Assembly (NCBI RefSeq): GCF_007095465.1
Contig: NZ_SDGL01000018.1
Location: 1-22,265 of the forward strand
Direction of reading: 5' to 3'
Source: Lactobacillus mulieris
GTDB lineage: Bacteria; Bacillota; Bacilli; Lactobacillales; Lactobacillaceae
Length of the DNA stretch: 22,265 nt
Position numbers and translations under genes: made by a program. Of the stretch, positions 6,733-13,695 are shown in pieces (the stretch's first letter is position 1; each line of letters begins with the position of its first letter). A model generated the notes under the pieces. It had not been told where the DNA came from, did no database searches, and saw nothing but the letters and a program-made list of their open reading frames with translations.

Positions 6733-6760
6733 TTAGTATGTTTGCAAGTTATATGTACAA
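6733..6760 (-). promoter_or_regulatory. Possible rgg promoter
   Basis: TTGTAC (6760-6755) and TACTAA (6738-6733) are separated by 16 bases on the minus strand. The -35 abuts the U-tract of the upstream terminator, so rgg is probably transcribed independently of the micropeptides. Confidence 0.4.
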
Positions 6761-6788
6761 AAAAAGTCATAGCTTAGCTATGACTTTT
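6759..6788 (-). terminator. Terminator of the micropeptide transcript
   Basis: AAAAGTCATAGC (6762-6773) and GCTATGACTTTT (6777-6788) form a perfect 12-bp stem with a 3-base spacer. Seven T follow on the minus strand. It ends the two-peptide transcript 9 bases after the second stop codon and separates it from rgg. Confidence 0.85.
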
Positions 6789-6796
6789 CTGATTTT

Positions 6797-6844
6797 TTAA
6801 TGGCCGAATTCAACTTCAACACTAACTTTAATTTTAATATGCAT
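6797..6844 (-). CDS. Micropeptide 2 of the Rgg locus (15 residues)
   Basis: The encoded peptide is MHIKIKVSVEVEFGH. The case for translation is the consensus Shine-Dalgarno GGAGGTGA at 6851-6858, six bases before the ATG, in a short transcript that ends just after the stop. The peptide alternates hydrophobic and charged residues and has no signal sequence, double-Gly leader or Cys. It is not an SHP-type peptide. With micropeptide 1 it shares an M-basic-I start and a C-terminal His. It may be a leaderless signal for the adjacent Rgg, a tiny antimicrobial or its immunity partner, or an export substrate of the divergent MFS protein. None of these is shown by sequence alone. Confidence 0.6.
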   Translation of the reverse strand: MHIKIKVSVEVEFGH

Positions 6845-6876
6845 ATTCTTTCACCTCCTAAATTTATTTTATTCAA

Positions 6877-6915
6877 TTAATGCTTCCAAACTTCATCACC
6901 AAAAATAATACGCAT
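6877..6915 (-). CDS. Micropeptide 1 of the Rgg locus (12 residues)
   Basis: The encoded peptide is MRIIFGDEVWKH. AAAGAGGT lies 7 bases upstream of the ATG. The candidate start of transcription near 6943 gives a 28-base leader. It is the first of two peptide genes in one short transcript. It is too short for an export leader and lacks the DIIIIVGG-type end of streptococcal SHPs. Its small size and position next to rgg resemble leaderless communication peptides such as the RopB-linked SIP of Streptococcus pyogenes. I do not recognise the sequence itself. There is no modification enzyme nearby, so it is probably unmodified. Confidence 0.6.
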   Translation of the reverse strand: MRIIFGDEVWKH

Positions 6916-6949
6916 TGTATTTACCTCTTTCTTTAAATTTGTTATTGTC

Positions 6950-6978
6950 ATTATCCAACTGAATTAGAAATCATTTAC
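6950..6978 (-). promoter_or_regulatory. Candidate activator-dependent promoter of the micropeptides
   Basis: GATAAT (6955-6950 on the minus strand) is a fair -10, but no recognisable -35 lies 16-18 bases upstream. Weak -35 elements are common at activated promoters. The direct repeats at 6981-7012 would be centred near -43 and -63. Confidence 0.4.
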
Positions 6979-6980
6979 AT

Positions 6981-7012
6981 AAATGTCATATTTAATTTCA
7001 AAATGTCATATT
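6981..7012. promoter_or_regulatory. Tandem 12-base direct repeat, candidate Rgg operator
   Basis: AAATGTCATATT occurs at 6981-6992 and again at 7001-7012, exactly 20 bases apart, which puts both on nearly the same face of the helix. The first copy also belongs to a partial dyad with the TTTAC to its left. The repeats lie between the divergent micropeptide and MFS promoters and could serve both. Rgg binding is inference. Confidence 0.5.
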
Positions 7013-7020
7013 CGCCATTT

Positions 7021-7049
7021 TTCCTTTCCACCTCAAACTTTTCTATAAA
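7021..7049 (+). promoter_or_regulatory. Candidate promoter of the MFS gene
   Basis: TATAAA at 7044-7049 is a usable -10, with only a weak -35 near 7021-7026. The tandem repeat lies just upstream, as expected if a shared activator is needed. Confidence 0.35.
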
Positions 7050-7087
7050 ATATTTCATAAATATCCACTATAGAAAGGTTATACAAA

Positions 7088-8353
7088 ATGAAAGTCTTCT
7101 TTAAAAACTCGAATTTCCGGCTTTTTGCAACTGGTAGTTTTCTTTCAAGCGCTGGTGATGTTTTATTCTACCTAGCCTTCATGACCTATGCCAGCAATTT
7201 AAAAAATTATTCTTTAGCAATTTCCTTAATCGCAATTAGTGAAGCTATTCCAAAGTTTTTCACACTTTTCGGTGGTTACCTCGCCGACAAAACTAGGGAT
7301 AAATTTAAGAGCATTTTTAACCTTGCCTTAGTTAGATGTATTCTTTATACAATCGTCGGCTTATTGTTAACGACCAAAATGAGTGATTGGAATTTGGTAA
7401 TGTGTATTGCCTTAGCGAACTTTATTTCAGATACCTTTGGTACTTACTCAAGTGGTTTAGTTACGCCTTTAATTGTTGCTATCTTAGGTAAAGAAAACTA
7501 TGCCGAAGGTAGTGGTTTTGCCAATGGTATGTCGCAAACAATCTCAATGCTTGCTCGCTTCGCTGGTGCTAGCATGTTACTATTTATGTCATATTCTTCA
7601 TTAGCATTTATCAACGCAGCTACTTTTTTAATCGCTGGTATCTTATTTGCTTTAGTTGGTAAGCGAGTAAACACACAAAAATTGCCGCTTCCTAAATCAA
7701 ATAAATTAAACTTTTTCCAAACACTAAAAACATCTTTCAAGCAAGTAAAAAAGCAAAACAATCTTTTAACTATGATTTCTATCTTAGTTTTGCTTAACGC
7801 TGTCTTAGCGGTACTAATTCCTCTATTTACAATTATCTTAGCAACTCACAAACAAACAATGCTTATTGGTAATTACAGCTTTACTTTGGCAATTAGTGAA
7901 ACAATTGTTGGCTCTGGCATGATTTTAGGTAGTTTATTTGGTCCGACGATTTTTAAAAAGACTTCTGTCTTTCTACTAGCAATTTTGGCAAGTATTTTGG
8001 CACTATTTGCTAGTTTAAGTTTGTTCATCAACAATTTATTTGTTATTTTAGGAACTTTTGCCTTGCTAACTTTCTTTGTAGCGACAATTTCTTTAAAAAT
8101 GAATCAGTGGCTCATTTCTTCCGTAGAACCAAGCATTTTAGGCTCTACTGCTAGCTTATTAAATACCTTACTATTGGCTAGCGACCCATTTATGACAATG
8201 CTACTCTCAAGTATTACTGCCATCAGCAATGTCTACATCGCTATTTCTGTTCTACTATGCTTTAACGTTTTAATTATCTTTTTAATTATCACAGCTTATT
8301 TGAAAAACAAAGCCTTAAAAGCTAATATCTCTCTTGCTGATTCAGAAGCTTAA
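7088..8353 (+). CDS. MFS transporter, probable exporter, divergent from the Rgg locus
   Basis: A 421-residue integral membrane protein with about twelve hydrophobic segments. It resembles the MefA/EntS-like MFS group: an N-terminal FFKNSNFRLFATGSFLSSAGD, and a loop 2-3 motif GGYLADKTRDKFKS with the expected Gly-Asp/basic pattern. The ATG at 7088 is preceded by AGAAAGG. The family exports drugs, siderophores and other small molecules. Its place opposite the micropeptides and rgg, across shared repeats, suggests it carries the peptides or their product or gives immunity. It has its own short downstream gap without an evident hairpin, so some readthrough into the oxidase gene is possible. Confidence 0.88.
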   Translation: MKVFFKNSNFRLFATGSFLSSAGDVLFYLAFMTYASNLKNYSLAISLIAISEAIPKFFTLFGGYLADKTRDKFKSIFNLALVRCILYTIVGLLLTTKMSDWNLVMCIALANFISDTFGTYSSGLVTPLIVAILGKENYAEGSGFANGMSQTISMLARFAGASMLLFMSYSSLAFINAATFLIAGILFALVGKRVNTQKLPLPKSNKLNFFQTLKTSFKQVKKQNNLLTMISILVLLNAVLAVLIPLFTIILATHKQTMLIGNYSFTLAISETIVGSGMILGSLFGPTIFKKTSVFLLAILASILALFASLSLFINNLFVILGTFALLTFFVATISLKMNQWLISSVEPSILGSTASLLNTLLLASDPFMTMLLSSITAISNVYIAISVLLCFNVLIIFLIITAYLKNKALKANISLADSEA

Positions 8354-8362
8354 ACTAGTTAT

Positions 8363-8392
8363 TTGTATTCTTAGATTTCAATTAACTATAAT
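8363..8392 (+). promoter_or_regulatory. Promoter of the FMN-oxidase-like gene
   Basis: TTGTAT (8363-8368) and a consensus TATAAT (8387-8392) are spaced 18 bases. AGAAAGGATAC upstream of the ATG at 8425 is the ribosome site. Confidence 0.6.
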
Positions 8393-8424
8393 GAAAGTAA
8401 CTATTTAAACAGAAAGGATACATT

Positions 8425-9432
8425 ATGACTCACAAGCAAAATAAAGTAGATGCTAGTTCTGGTTCATCTTTTACTGAAAAATTAGAGCCAGAAAGTCCCC
8501 AAGTTTGGCCTGGTCCCAAGGGTATGATTCCCGTTACTAGTGGGCGCGCTGATGATGCTAATGTACATAATCGCAATTATTTAGATAATATTTTAGCTGA
8601 AATGCGCATTATTGATGCAGTTAAGCCTGATTTAACAACTGAATTTTTTGGCAAAAAATATGCTTCACCAATTAACTTAGCAGCAGTCTCTCACTTAAAT
8701 AAGGTATTACCCGACAAAAGACGTAAACCTATGCAAGAAAAGGTTCAAGCTGCCAAGAACCAAAATCTCTTAAATTGGATTGGCATGGAAAGTAATCATG
8801 ATTATGCTGAAATTGTCAAAAATAGTGGCGATACTGTCAGAATTGTTAAACCCTTTGCAGAACATGAAGACATAATCAATGAATTGCGCTTTGCCCAAGA
8901 TTTAGGAGCCGTTGCTGTTGGTATGGATATTGATCACGTTCCCGGTGAAGATGGCAAGTATGATGTTGTTGATGGAATTAATTTGGGACCAATTAGTTTC
9001 TCTGATTTAAGAAGATATGCTCATACAACAAACCTTCCGTTTGTAGCTAAGGGCGTTTTATCTGTCCAAGATGCACTCAAAGCTAAAGATGCTGGTGCTA
9101 GTGCAATAGTTGTTTCTCACCACCATGGTCGTTTACCATTTGGCGTTCCCCCACTAAAAATGCTACCCGCTATTAAGGAAGCTCTTGCTGACAGCGATAT
9201 GACCATTTTTGTTGATGGTTCATTAATGACTGGTTATGATGTCTACAAGGCTATGGCTATGGGAGCTGACGGGGTTTTAGTAGGGCGCGCAATTTTATCT
9301 GAATTACTAAAATCAGGCCAAGAAGCAACTGAAGCAAAAATCAAGCTACTTAATGAGCAATTGTCACAAATGATGCTTTACACTGGCATCCCTGATACGA
9401 AATCATTTGATAGCAGCGTACTTCATTTTTAA
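8425..9432 (+). CDS. FMN-dependent alpha-hydroxy-acid oxidase/dehydrogenase-like protein, atypical
   Basis: A 335-residue TIM-barrel protein of the FMN_dh family (L-lactate and glycolate oxidase relatives). The FMN Lys lies in FVAKG, the catalytic His is H233 in SHHHGR (canonical SNHGGR), and ADGVLVGR is the phosphate-side motif. Several substrate residues of lactate oxidase look absent. The N-terminal Tyr of the Y-x-x-S-G motif is replaced (here MIPVTSGRADD). The Arg of the loop after the central Asp strand is missing (HVPGEDGKYD). The usual GVRRGTDV is SLMTGYDV. The protein is also shorter than usual oxidases (about 370). A flavoprotein is likely; lactate oxidation is uncertain. It is a single gene with its own promoter and terminator. 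Confidence 0.8.
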   Translation: MTHKQNKVDASSGSSFTEKLEPESPQVWPGPKGMIPVTSGRADDANVHNRNYLDNILAEMRIIDAVKPDLTTEFFGKKYASPINLAAVSHLNKVLPDKRRKPMQEKVQAAKNQNLLNWIGMESNHDYAEIVKNSGDTVRIVKPFAEHEDIINELRFAQDLGAVAVGMDIDHVPGEDGKYDVVDGINLGPISFSDLRRYAHTTNLPFVAKGVLSVQDALKAKDAGASAIVVSHHHGRLPFGVPPLKMLPAIKEALADSDMTIFVDGSLMTGYDVYKAMAMGADGVLVGRAILSELLKSGQEATEAKIKLLNEQLSQMMLYTGIPDTKSFDSSVLHF

Positions 9433-9449
9433 CAAAAATAATATTACAA

Positions 9450-9472
9450 AAGGCTAGGATTTACCTAGCCTT
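9450..9472. terminator. Bidirectional terminator
   Basis: AAGGCTAGG (9450-9458) and CCTAGCCTT (9464-9472) form a perfect 9-bp stem. It lies between the oxidase-like gene and the convergent end of the sensing operon. Confidence 0.85.
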
Positions 9473-9478
9473 ATTTCT

Positions 9479-10750
9479 TTACTTTAATTCTTCATTTAAA
9501 TGATTTTGCATTTCAAAAACTTCTGTTTCTAGCTTTCCACTTTGCAAGCCATTTTCTACTTGATAATCTGCATCGTCCATCACACTATAATATTTTTTAA
9601 ATTTGGGTTCAACATTGCCAGAATTTAAAATTGCATTCAACTTTTGAGTTGTTAAGTTGCTCCCCTCGCTTACTAGCATTCTCTTCATTGTCGTACTTTG
9701 AGCAATCTTTTTTAAAGGACTAACCCCTTGAGAATACTTAATTAATTCAGTTTGAACATCTTTAGATACTAGTAATTTCATAAACTGCCAAGCAAGTGTA
9801 GCGTTACGACTATGAGAAGAAATTCCAAATGAAACATTAGCTAGCTTAGTTCCACTTTTTTTATTCATGCTTGGCATTTTTATTACATCCCAATCAAAGT
9901 TAGAATTTCTAGTTACATGATAAGGATAAGATGTATATGTTCGATATTGCGCCAAAGTCATCGGTGAAAAGGCAACTTTTCCCTGATCAAACATTGCACT
10001 AGTTACGTTTACATTATTATTTAATTGCACAATCTTAGTTATCAAATTAAGCCCTTGCATTACTTTATTCGAAGTTAATTGCGATTTAGTACCATCACTA
10101 GTAAATAATTGTCCTTGATAGCTATTTACAGCTGCTTGCCAATTAAAATTTTCTGTAACACCATAATAATCTTTTTGACGAAGTTTTTTATTCAATAGCT
10201 CAAACTGTGTTGGTTGCCAGTTAAAATTAGGAATTTTCAGTTTAGCTTTAGCCAGTAAACTAGTATTTACCACCATTAAACTTGGATTTACTTCAAAAGG
10301 AAGCGCTAGTTGCTGATTGTAATATTGGCCACTTTCTAATGCAGCTTGATAAAAATCACTCGTCTTAAATTTATCATGTCTAATATATCCATTTAAATCT
10401 AGCAAGGCCCCATCACTTGCCAAAATATTAAAAGTATTTGTTGGTACAATAAAAATATCTGGTTCTGTACCTTTAACTAAGCTAGCAGCTAGCCATGAGC
10501 GATAGTTGGTCTTAGTTATTCCTGATTCATAGATTACTCGAACATTTGGATATCTTTTTTTGAACTTTTTAATCACATAATCAATCATGTGGTATGAATC
10601 CCCTTGTGGTACATCCCAATAACTACCAGTATATACACCGATTGTTAATGTCTTAGGTTCACTCGAAATTTTAGCAAAATAAGTTACACTTCCCATTAAC
10701 AACAATAAAAAAATAGTAACTATTATTAACTTGGCTTTATTTTTTCCCAT
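9479..10750 (-). CDS. Membrane-anchored extracellular solute-binding protein of the sensing operon
   Basis: A 423-residue family 1 (sugar-type) solute-binding protein. One N-terminal hydrophobic segment (LIIVTIFLLLLMGSVTYFA) lacks a lipobox Cys, so it appears membrane-anchored by a helix. The mature part has TEPDIFIVPTNT, LPFEVNPSLMVVNTSLL and AWQFMKLLVS, typical of these proteins. The start is ATG 10750, with GGAG six bases upstream; a TTG at 10762 is possible but less likely. The ATG lies one base past the regulator's stop. No permease or ATPase genes accompany it, so it more likely presents a ligand to the sensor kinase than feeds a transporter. That role is inference. Confidence 0.87.
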   Translation of the reverse strand: MGKNKAKLIIVTIFLLLLMGSVTYFAKISSEPKTLTIGVYTGSYWDVPQGDSYHMIDYVIKKFKKRYPNVRVIYESGITKTNYRSWLAASLVKGTEPDIFIVPTNTFNILASDGALLDLNGYIRHDKFKTSDFYQAALESGQYYNQQLALPFEVNPSLMVVNTSLLAKAKLKIPNFNWQPTQFELLNKKLRQKDYYGVTENFNWQAAVNSYQGQLFTSDGTKSQLTSNKVMQGLNLITKIVQLNNNVNVTSAMFDQGKVAFSPMTLAQYRTYTSYPYHVTRNSNFDWDVIKMPSMNKKSGTKLANVSFGISSHSRNATLAWQFMKLLVSKDVQTELIKYSQGVSPLKKIAQSTTMKRMLVSEGSNLTTQKLNAILNSGNVEPKFKKYYSVMDDADYQVENGLQSGKLETEVFEMQNHLNEELK

Positions 10751-10751
10751 T

Positions 10752-11423
10752 TTATTCTCCAAAATCTCGAGAAGTTACACCAGTTTGAACGGCCCAAATT
10801 GCTAACTGTGTACGATCACGCAAATCTAATTGACTTAAAATTGAGGAAATATAGTTACGAACTGTCCCTTCTGATAAATATAATTTTGCAGAAATTTCTT
10901 TATTTGATAATCCTAATCCCACTTGTTGAATTACACGCCACTCATTTTTAGAAAAATGCTTACTTTCTGTTTGATCAACTTGAATTGCATAATTAGATTG
11001 GGCCATTTTAGAAAACAATTTGAATACTTTTTCAGCAATATTAGGATTAATCATTGCACCTCCCTGATAAACTGTTTCAATTGCTTGATAAAGTTGATCA
11101 TTGGAAACTCCTTTTAATAAGTAACCTGAAGCACCATATTTTAAAGCACTAAAAATAAAATCATCATCATCAAAAGTAGTCAAAATTATTACTTTAATTT
11201 CTGGATACTTACTTTTTACATATTTAGTGCATACGGTCCCGTCCATTTTTGGCATTCTCACATCCATCAAGATAACATCTGGACGTTCTTTTTTTATTGC
11301 GTCCAAAACTTCTTCGCCATCTGCCACTGTTGCCGTTACCTTAAATTTAGGATTAGCTTCCAAGATAATTTGAATAGAACTTCTGATTAACTCTTGATCA
11401 TCTGCAATTAAAACTTTAATCAT
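10752..11423 (-). CDS. NarL/LuxR-type response regulator
   Basis: A 223-residue two-component regulator. The receiver domain (1-120) has the acidic pocket ADD (8-9), phospho-acceptor D54 in ILMDVRMPKMDG, TTFDD and the conserved Lys in YLLKG. The C-terminal LuxR-type helix-turn-helix reads WRVIQQVGLGLSNKEISAKL and LSEGTVRNYISSIL. It overlaps the kinase stop by 8 bases, so the pair is translationally coupled. Its targets are not shown. The dyads upstream of the divergent PTS operon are the obvious candidates. Confidence 0.95.
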   Translation of the reverse strand: MIKVLIADDQELIRSSIQIILEANPKFKVTATVADGEEVLDAIKKERPDVILMDVRMPKMDGTVCTKYVKSKYPEIKVIILTTFDDDDFIFSALKYGASGYLLKGVSNDQLYQAIETVYQGGAMINPNIAEKVFKLFSKMAQSNYAIQVDQTESKHFSKNEWRVIQQVGLGLSNKEISAKLYLSEGTVRNYISSILSQLDLRDRTQLAIWAVQTGVTSRDFGE

Positions 11424-12537
11424 GGTTTACTCCTTCCTTGGGAATATCTACCTTTACTTCGAATCCATCCCCACTCTTAAATTCAATGTGTCCACCAATA
11501 ATTGCCACACGTTCTTTCATCTGTGTTAAACCAAATCCTGGCTTTATTTTACTGCAACCTGAGCCATTATCCTTTATTAAGATCTGATAATTTTTATTTA
11601 CTAAAAAATGAATACTTACTTGACTAGCATGACCATGTCTTAACGCATTAGTTACACTTTCTTCAACAATTCTGAAAATCACATCTTCCGTTGTTTTTTC
11701 AAATTCTGCACTTCCCCAGTCATATTGAAAATCAAACTTCATTTGTGATAATTCTGAATACTCACTTAACATCTTTTTTAGTGCTGCTTGCAAAGTATAA
11801 TTCTCTAAAGCCCCTGGTCTCAACTTATTTAATGCTGCTCGAATCCCTTCGAGTCCCTGCTTTACCACTTGAGAAACCTTAGTCAGTTGCTCTTTAGCCT
11901 TTTCAGGGTTTAAATCAATTAAAACTTTAGCTGCATCTACACCAGCAATAACACCTGTTAATGCATGCCCCACTGAATCATGCAAATCACGTGCAATTCT
12001 TTTTCTTTCACGATCTTCAGCAATATGACTAGATAAAGCCGCATAATTTTGCAGTTCTAAATTTGTTTGCGCTGCCTTAGCTAATTTTTCTTTTACCTCG
12101 TATTCACGATTATGAAGATAAATTGCGTACAGTACCAAGATACCCATAAAGATAATCAGATTGACAACATTTAAAACATTACTTATTAAAATTACTGCCG
12201 TCTTTGTAGATAGTGGTAAAAACTCAATATAAGTATCCAATTGAGGTATATTAGAAATATTTTCAATTAAAACTGTATCTGTCAAAGAAAAAATAACCAA
12301 AATAAACAAAGCCATCCCTAACCATAAATTAAGCTGTCTACTTGGTTCTTTATTTCGCAAAGAAATAAATAAATCCACAAAATAAAGTAATATCACACCG
12401 TTATAAGTGAATCTTAAATTCCAGAAAACCAAAATAGTCAAAAAGAATTCAATTAACAGTAAACGACTATTATGTTCTTCATCTTTTTTAAAATAATGGC
12501 GATAGCTCATTACTATTGCTAACAAAAGATAACTCAA
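11416..12537 (-). CDS. Sensor histidine kinase (HisKA_3 type), C-terminal part of a frameshifted gene
   Basis: An open frame of 373 codons from a TTG at 12537. It has several membrane helices (to about residue 141), then a HisKA_3 dimerisation domain with phospho-acceptor H186 in RIARDLHDSVGH, and an HATPase domain with N297 in EESVTNALRHG, DNGSG (323-327) and GFGLTQM. This is the DesK/NarX kinase class that pairs with NarL-type regulators. No ribosome site is evident at the TTG. The missing N-terminus is encoded just upstream in another frame (12742-12542). Removing one base from the run of seven A at 12549-12555 joins the two into a 441-residue kinase. The gene is therefore broken, phase-variable or misread here. 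Confidence 0.85.
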   Translation of the reverse strand: MSYLLLAIVMSYRHYFKKDEEHNSRLLLIEFFLTILVFWNLRFTYNGVILLYFVDLFISLRNKEPSRQLNLWLGMALFILVIFSLTDTVLIENISNIPQLDTYIEFLPLSTKTAVILISNVLNVVNLIIFMGILVLYAIYLHNREYEVKEKLAKAAQTNLELQNYAALSSHIAEDRERKRIARDLHDSVGHALTGVIAGVDAAKVLIDLNPEKAKEQLTKVSQVVKQGLEGIRAALNKLRPGALENYTLQAALKKMLSEYSELSQMKFDFQYDWGSAEFEKTTEDVIFRIVEESVTNALRHGHASQVSIHFLVNKNYQILIKDNGSGCSKIKPGFGLTQMKERVAIIGGHIEFKSGDGFEVKVDIPKEGVNHD

Positions 12538-12541
12538 AGTA

Positions 12542-12742
12542 CTAGACCAAAAAAATAGTCAAAGGAGCACCTGGTAAAAAGTTAATCTTATTTAGGAATT
12601 CAAATGACATATTGCTTTGTACAATATAAACACTAGCTAAATAAAAGACTGAACTATTAAACAATACTGCTATTAAATTCAGCCAAACTAGTACTCGTCT
12701 AAAAGCAATAAGTTTCTTAAAACTACCCTTCATTATTGCCAT
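12542..12742 (-). pseudogene. N-terminal fragment of the frameshifted sensor kinase
   Basis: A 66-codon frame beginning with ATG 12742 (or ATG 12733, overlapping the upstream stop as TAATG). It encodes a basic start and one clear membrane helix (LVWLNLIAVLFNSSVFYL), then LPGAPLTIF before running out at a TAG. In the +1 frame after the T7 run of the coding strand, the sequence continues WSSTLSYLLLAIVMSYRH, a plausible membrane helix leading into the kinase frame. As one gene the kinase would overlap its upstream neighbour by 10 bases, like the other junctions in this operon. Confidence 0.75.
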
Positions 12743-13695
12743 CCTGTAACATTATAATTTTTAATATTATCCTTGGTAATCAGATGCACTGGTAACTTAA
12801 TTTTGGACTTAACACTTTTGCCTGCTAATAAGTCATAAGTTAACTTAAAAGCTAGCTTCCCCATCTCTTTAGGTGACTGAGCAGCTGTTGCTGTTGCATT
12901 TTGATTATTCAAAAGTAATTGTTTCATGTTGGCAGACCCATCAACACTATAAACTCCTACTTGCTTTACTTTTTGACTATCTAATGCTGCAATTGCCCCC
13001 ACAGCAGCTTGATCATTTAAAGCCATAATTGTATCGAAGTCAGCTTGCGTTTTTAATCTCTTTAAAACAGCTGGATAAGCATATTCTGATTGTCCTAAAG
13101 TGTTTAATTTACCTACCACATGATAGTTTTTATTAAATAAAGTATCTGTAAATCCCCTAATTCGATCATTGGCACTCATAGCACTATAGTGTTCCAGTAG
13201 TAAAATATTGGCTCTCTTTTTCTTCTTCATCAAGGCTTTCGCACACAAAACACCAGCTTGATAATTATCAGAAAGTAGTGTTGCATCAACATGAGCCTTA
13301 TCTGCCATTTGACTATCAACTACTACAATTTTTATTCTTTTTTTATGTGCTTTATTCAAAATCGCTATTAATTTATTATTATTTCCATCAACAGGGTTGA
13401 TAATAATAGCTGAAACTCCTTTTTTAATAAAATCATTTATCTGATTAACTTGTTTTTGAGCATCTAATGCTGGATCACGAATTATCAACTTATCAGCTCG
13501 TGCATCAACCCGTTTTTCAACTTCTTCATTTAAAACTTGATAAAAGCTATTATTCATTGTCATATAACTTACGCCAATTATCTTTTGTTTTTTTTGGCTT
13601 TGAGTAAGAACTGCAAAATAAAAACAAAGAACAATTAACAAAGCTAGCGCTAATTTACTTAATAAAAATAGTTTTGTTTTCTTACTAATTTTCAA
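12733..13695 (-). CDS. Ribose-type periplasmic binding protein, membrane-anchored, likely sensor
   Basis: A 320-residue protein of the Peripla_BP_4 (RbsB-like) class. An N-terminal helix (LFLLSKLALALLIVLCFYFAV) has no proper lipobox, suggesting an anchored protein. The mature part shows IGVSYMTMNNSFYQVL, DALDAQKQVNQINDFI-like spacing, AIIINPVDGN, VVVDSQ and YSVDGS, characteristic of sugar or autoinducer-2 type binders. The start is TTG at 13695; no better-placed ATG exists. It overlaps the HAD gene stop by 11 bases and the kinase start by 10. No permease or ATPase is present, so a role as ligand-binding partner of the kinase is likely, similar in principle to the XylFII-LytS-YesN xylose sensor of clostridia. 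Confidence 0.87.
   Translation of the reverse strand: MKISKKTKLFLLSKLALALLIVLCFYFAVLTQSQKKQKIIGVSYMTMNNSFYQVLNEEVEKRVDARADKLIIRDPALDAQKQVNQINDFIKKGVSAIIINPVDGNNNKLIAILNKAHKKRIKIVVVDSQMADKAHVDATLLSDNYQAGVLCAKALMKKKKRANILLLEHYSAMSANDRIRGFTDTLFNKNYHVVGKLNTLGQSEYAYPAVLKRLKTQADFDTIMALNDQAAVGAIAALDSQKVKQVGVYSVDGSANMKQLLLNNQNATATAAQSPKEMGKLAFKLTYDLLAGKSVKSKIKLPVHLITKDNIKNYNVTGWQ

Noticed and set aside
6797..6915. Micropeptides as SHP pheromones, microcin C precursors or radical-SAM RiPPs
   Set aside because: They lack the hydrophobic leader and DI-rich end of SHPs, lack the C-terminal Asn and adenylating enzyme of microcin C types, and there is no radical-SAM, lanthipeptide or other modification gene in the window.
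12549..12555. Programmed -1 ribosomal frameshift joining the kinase halves
   Set aside because: The kinase frame is reached by a +1 shift (one base too many), not -1, and no stimulatory structure or hungry codon was seen.
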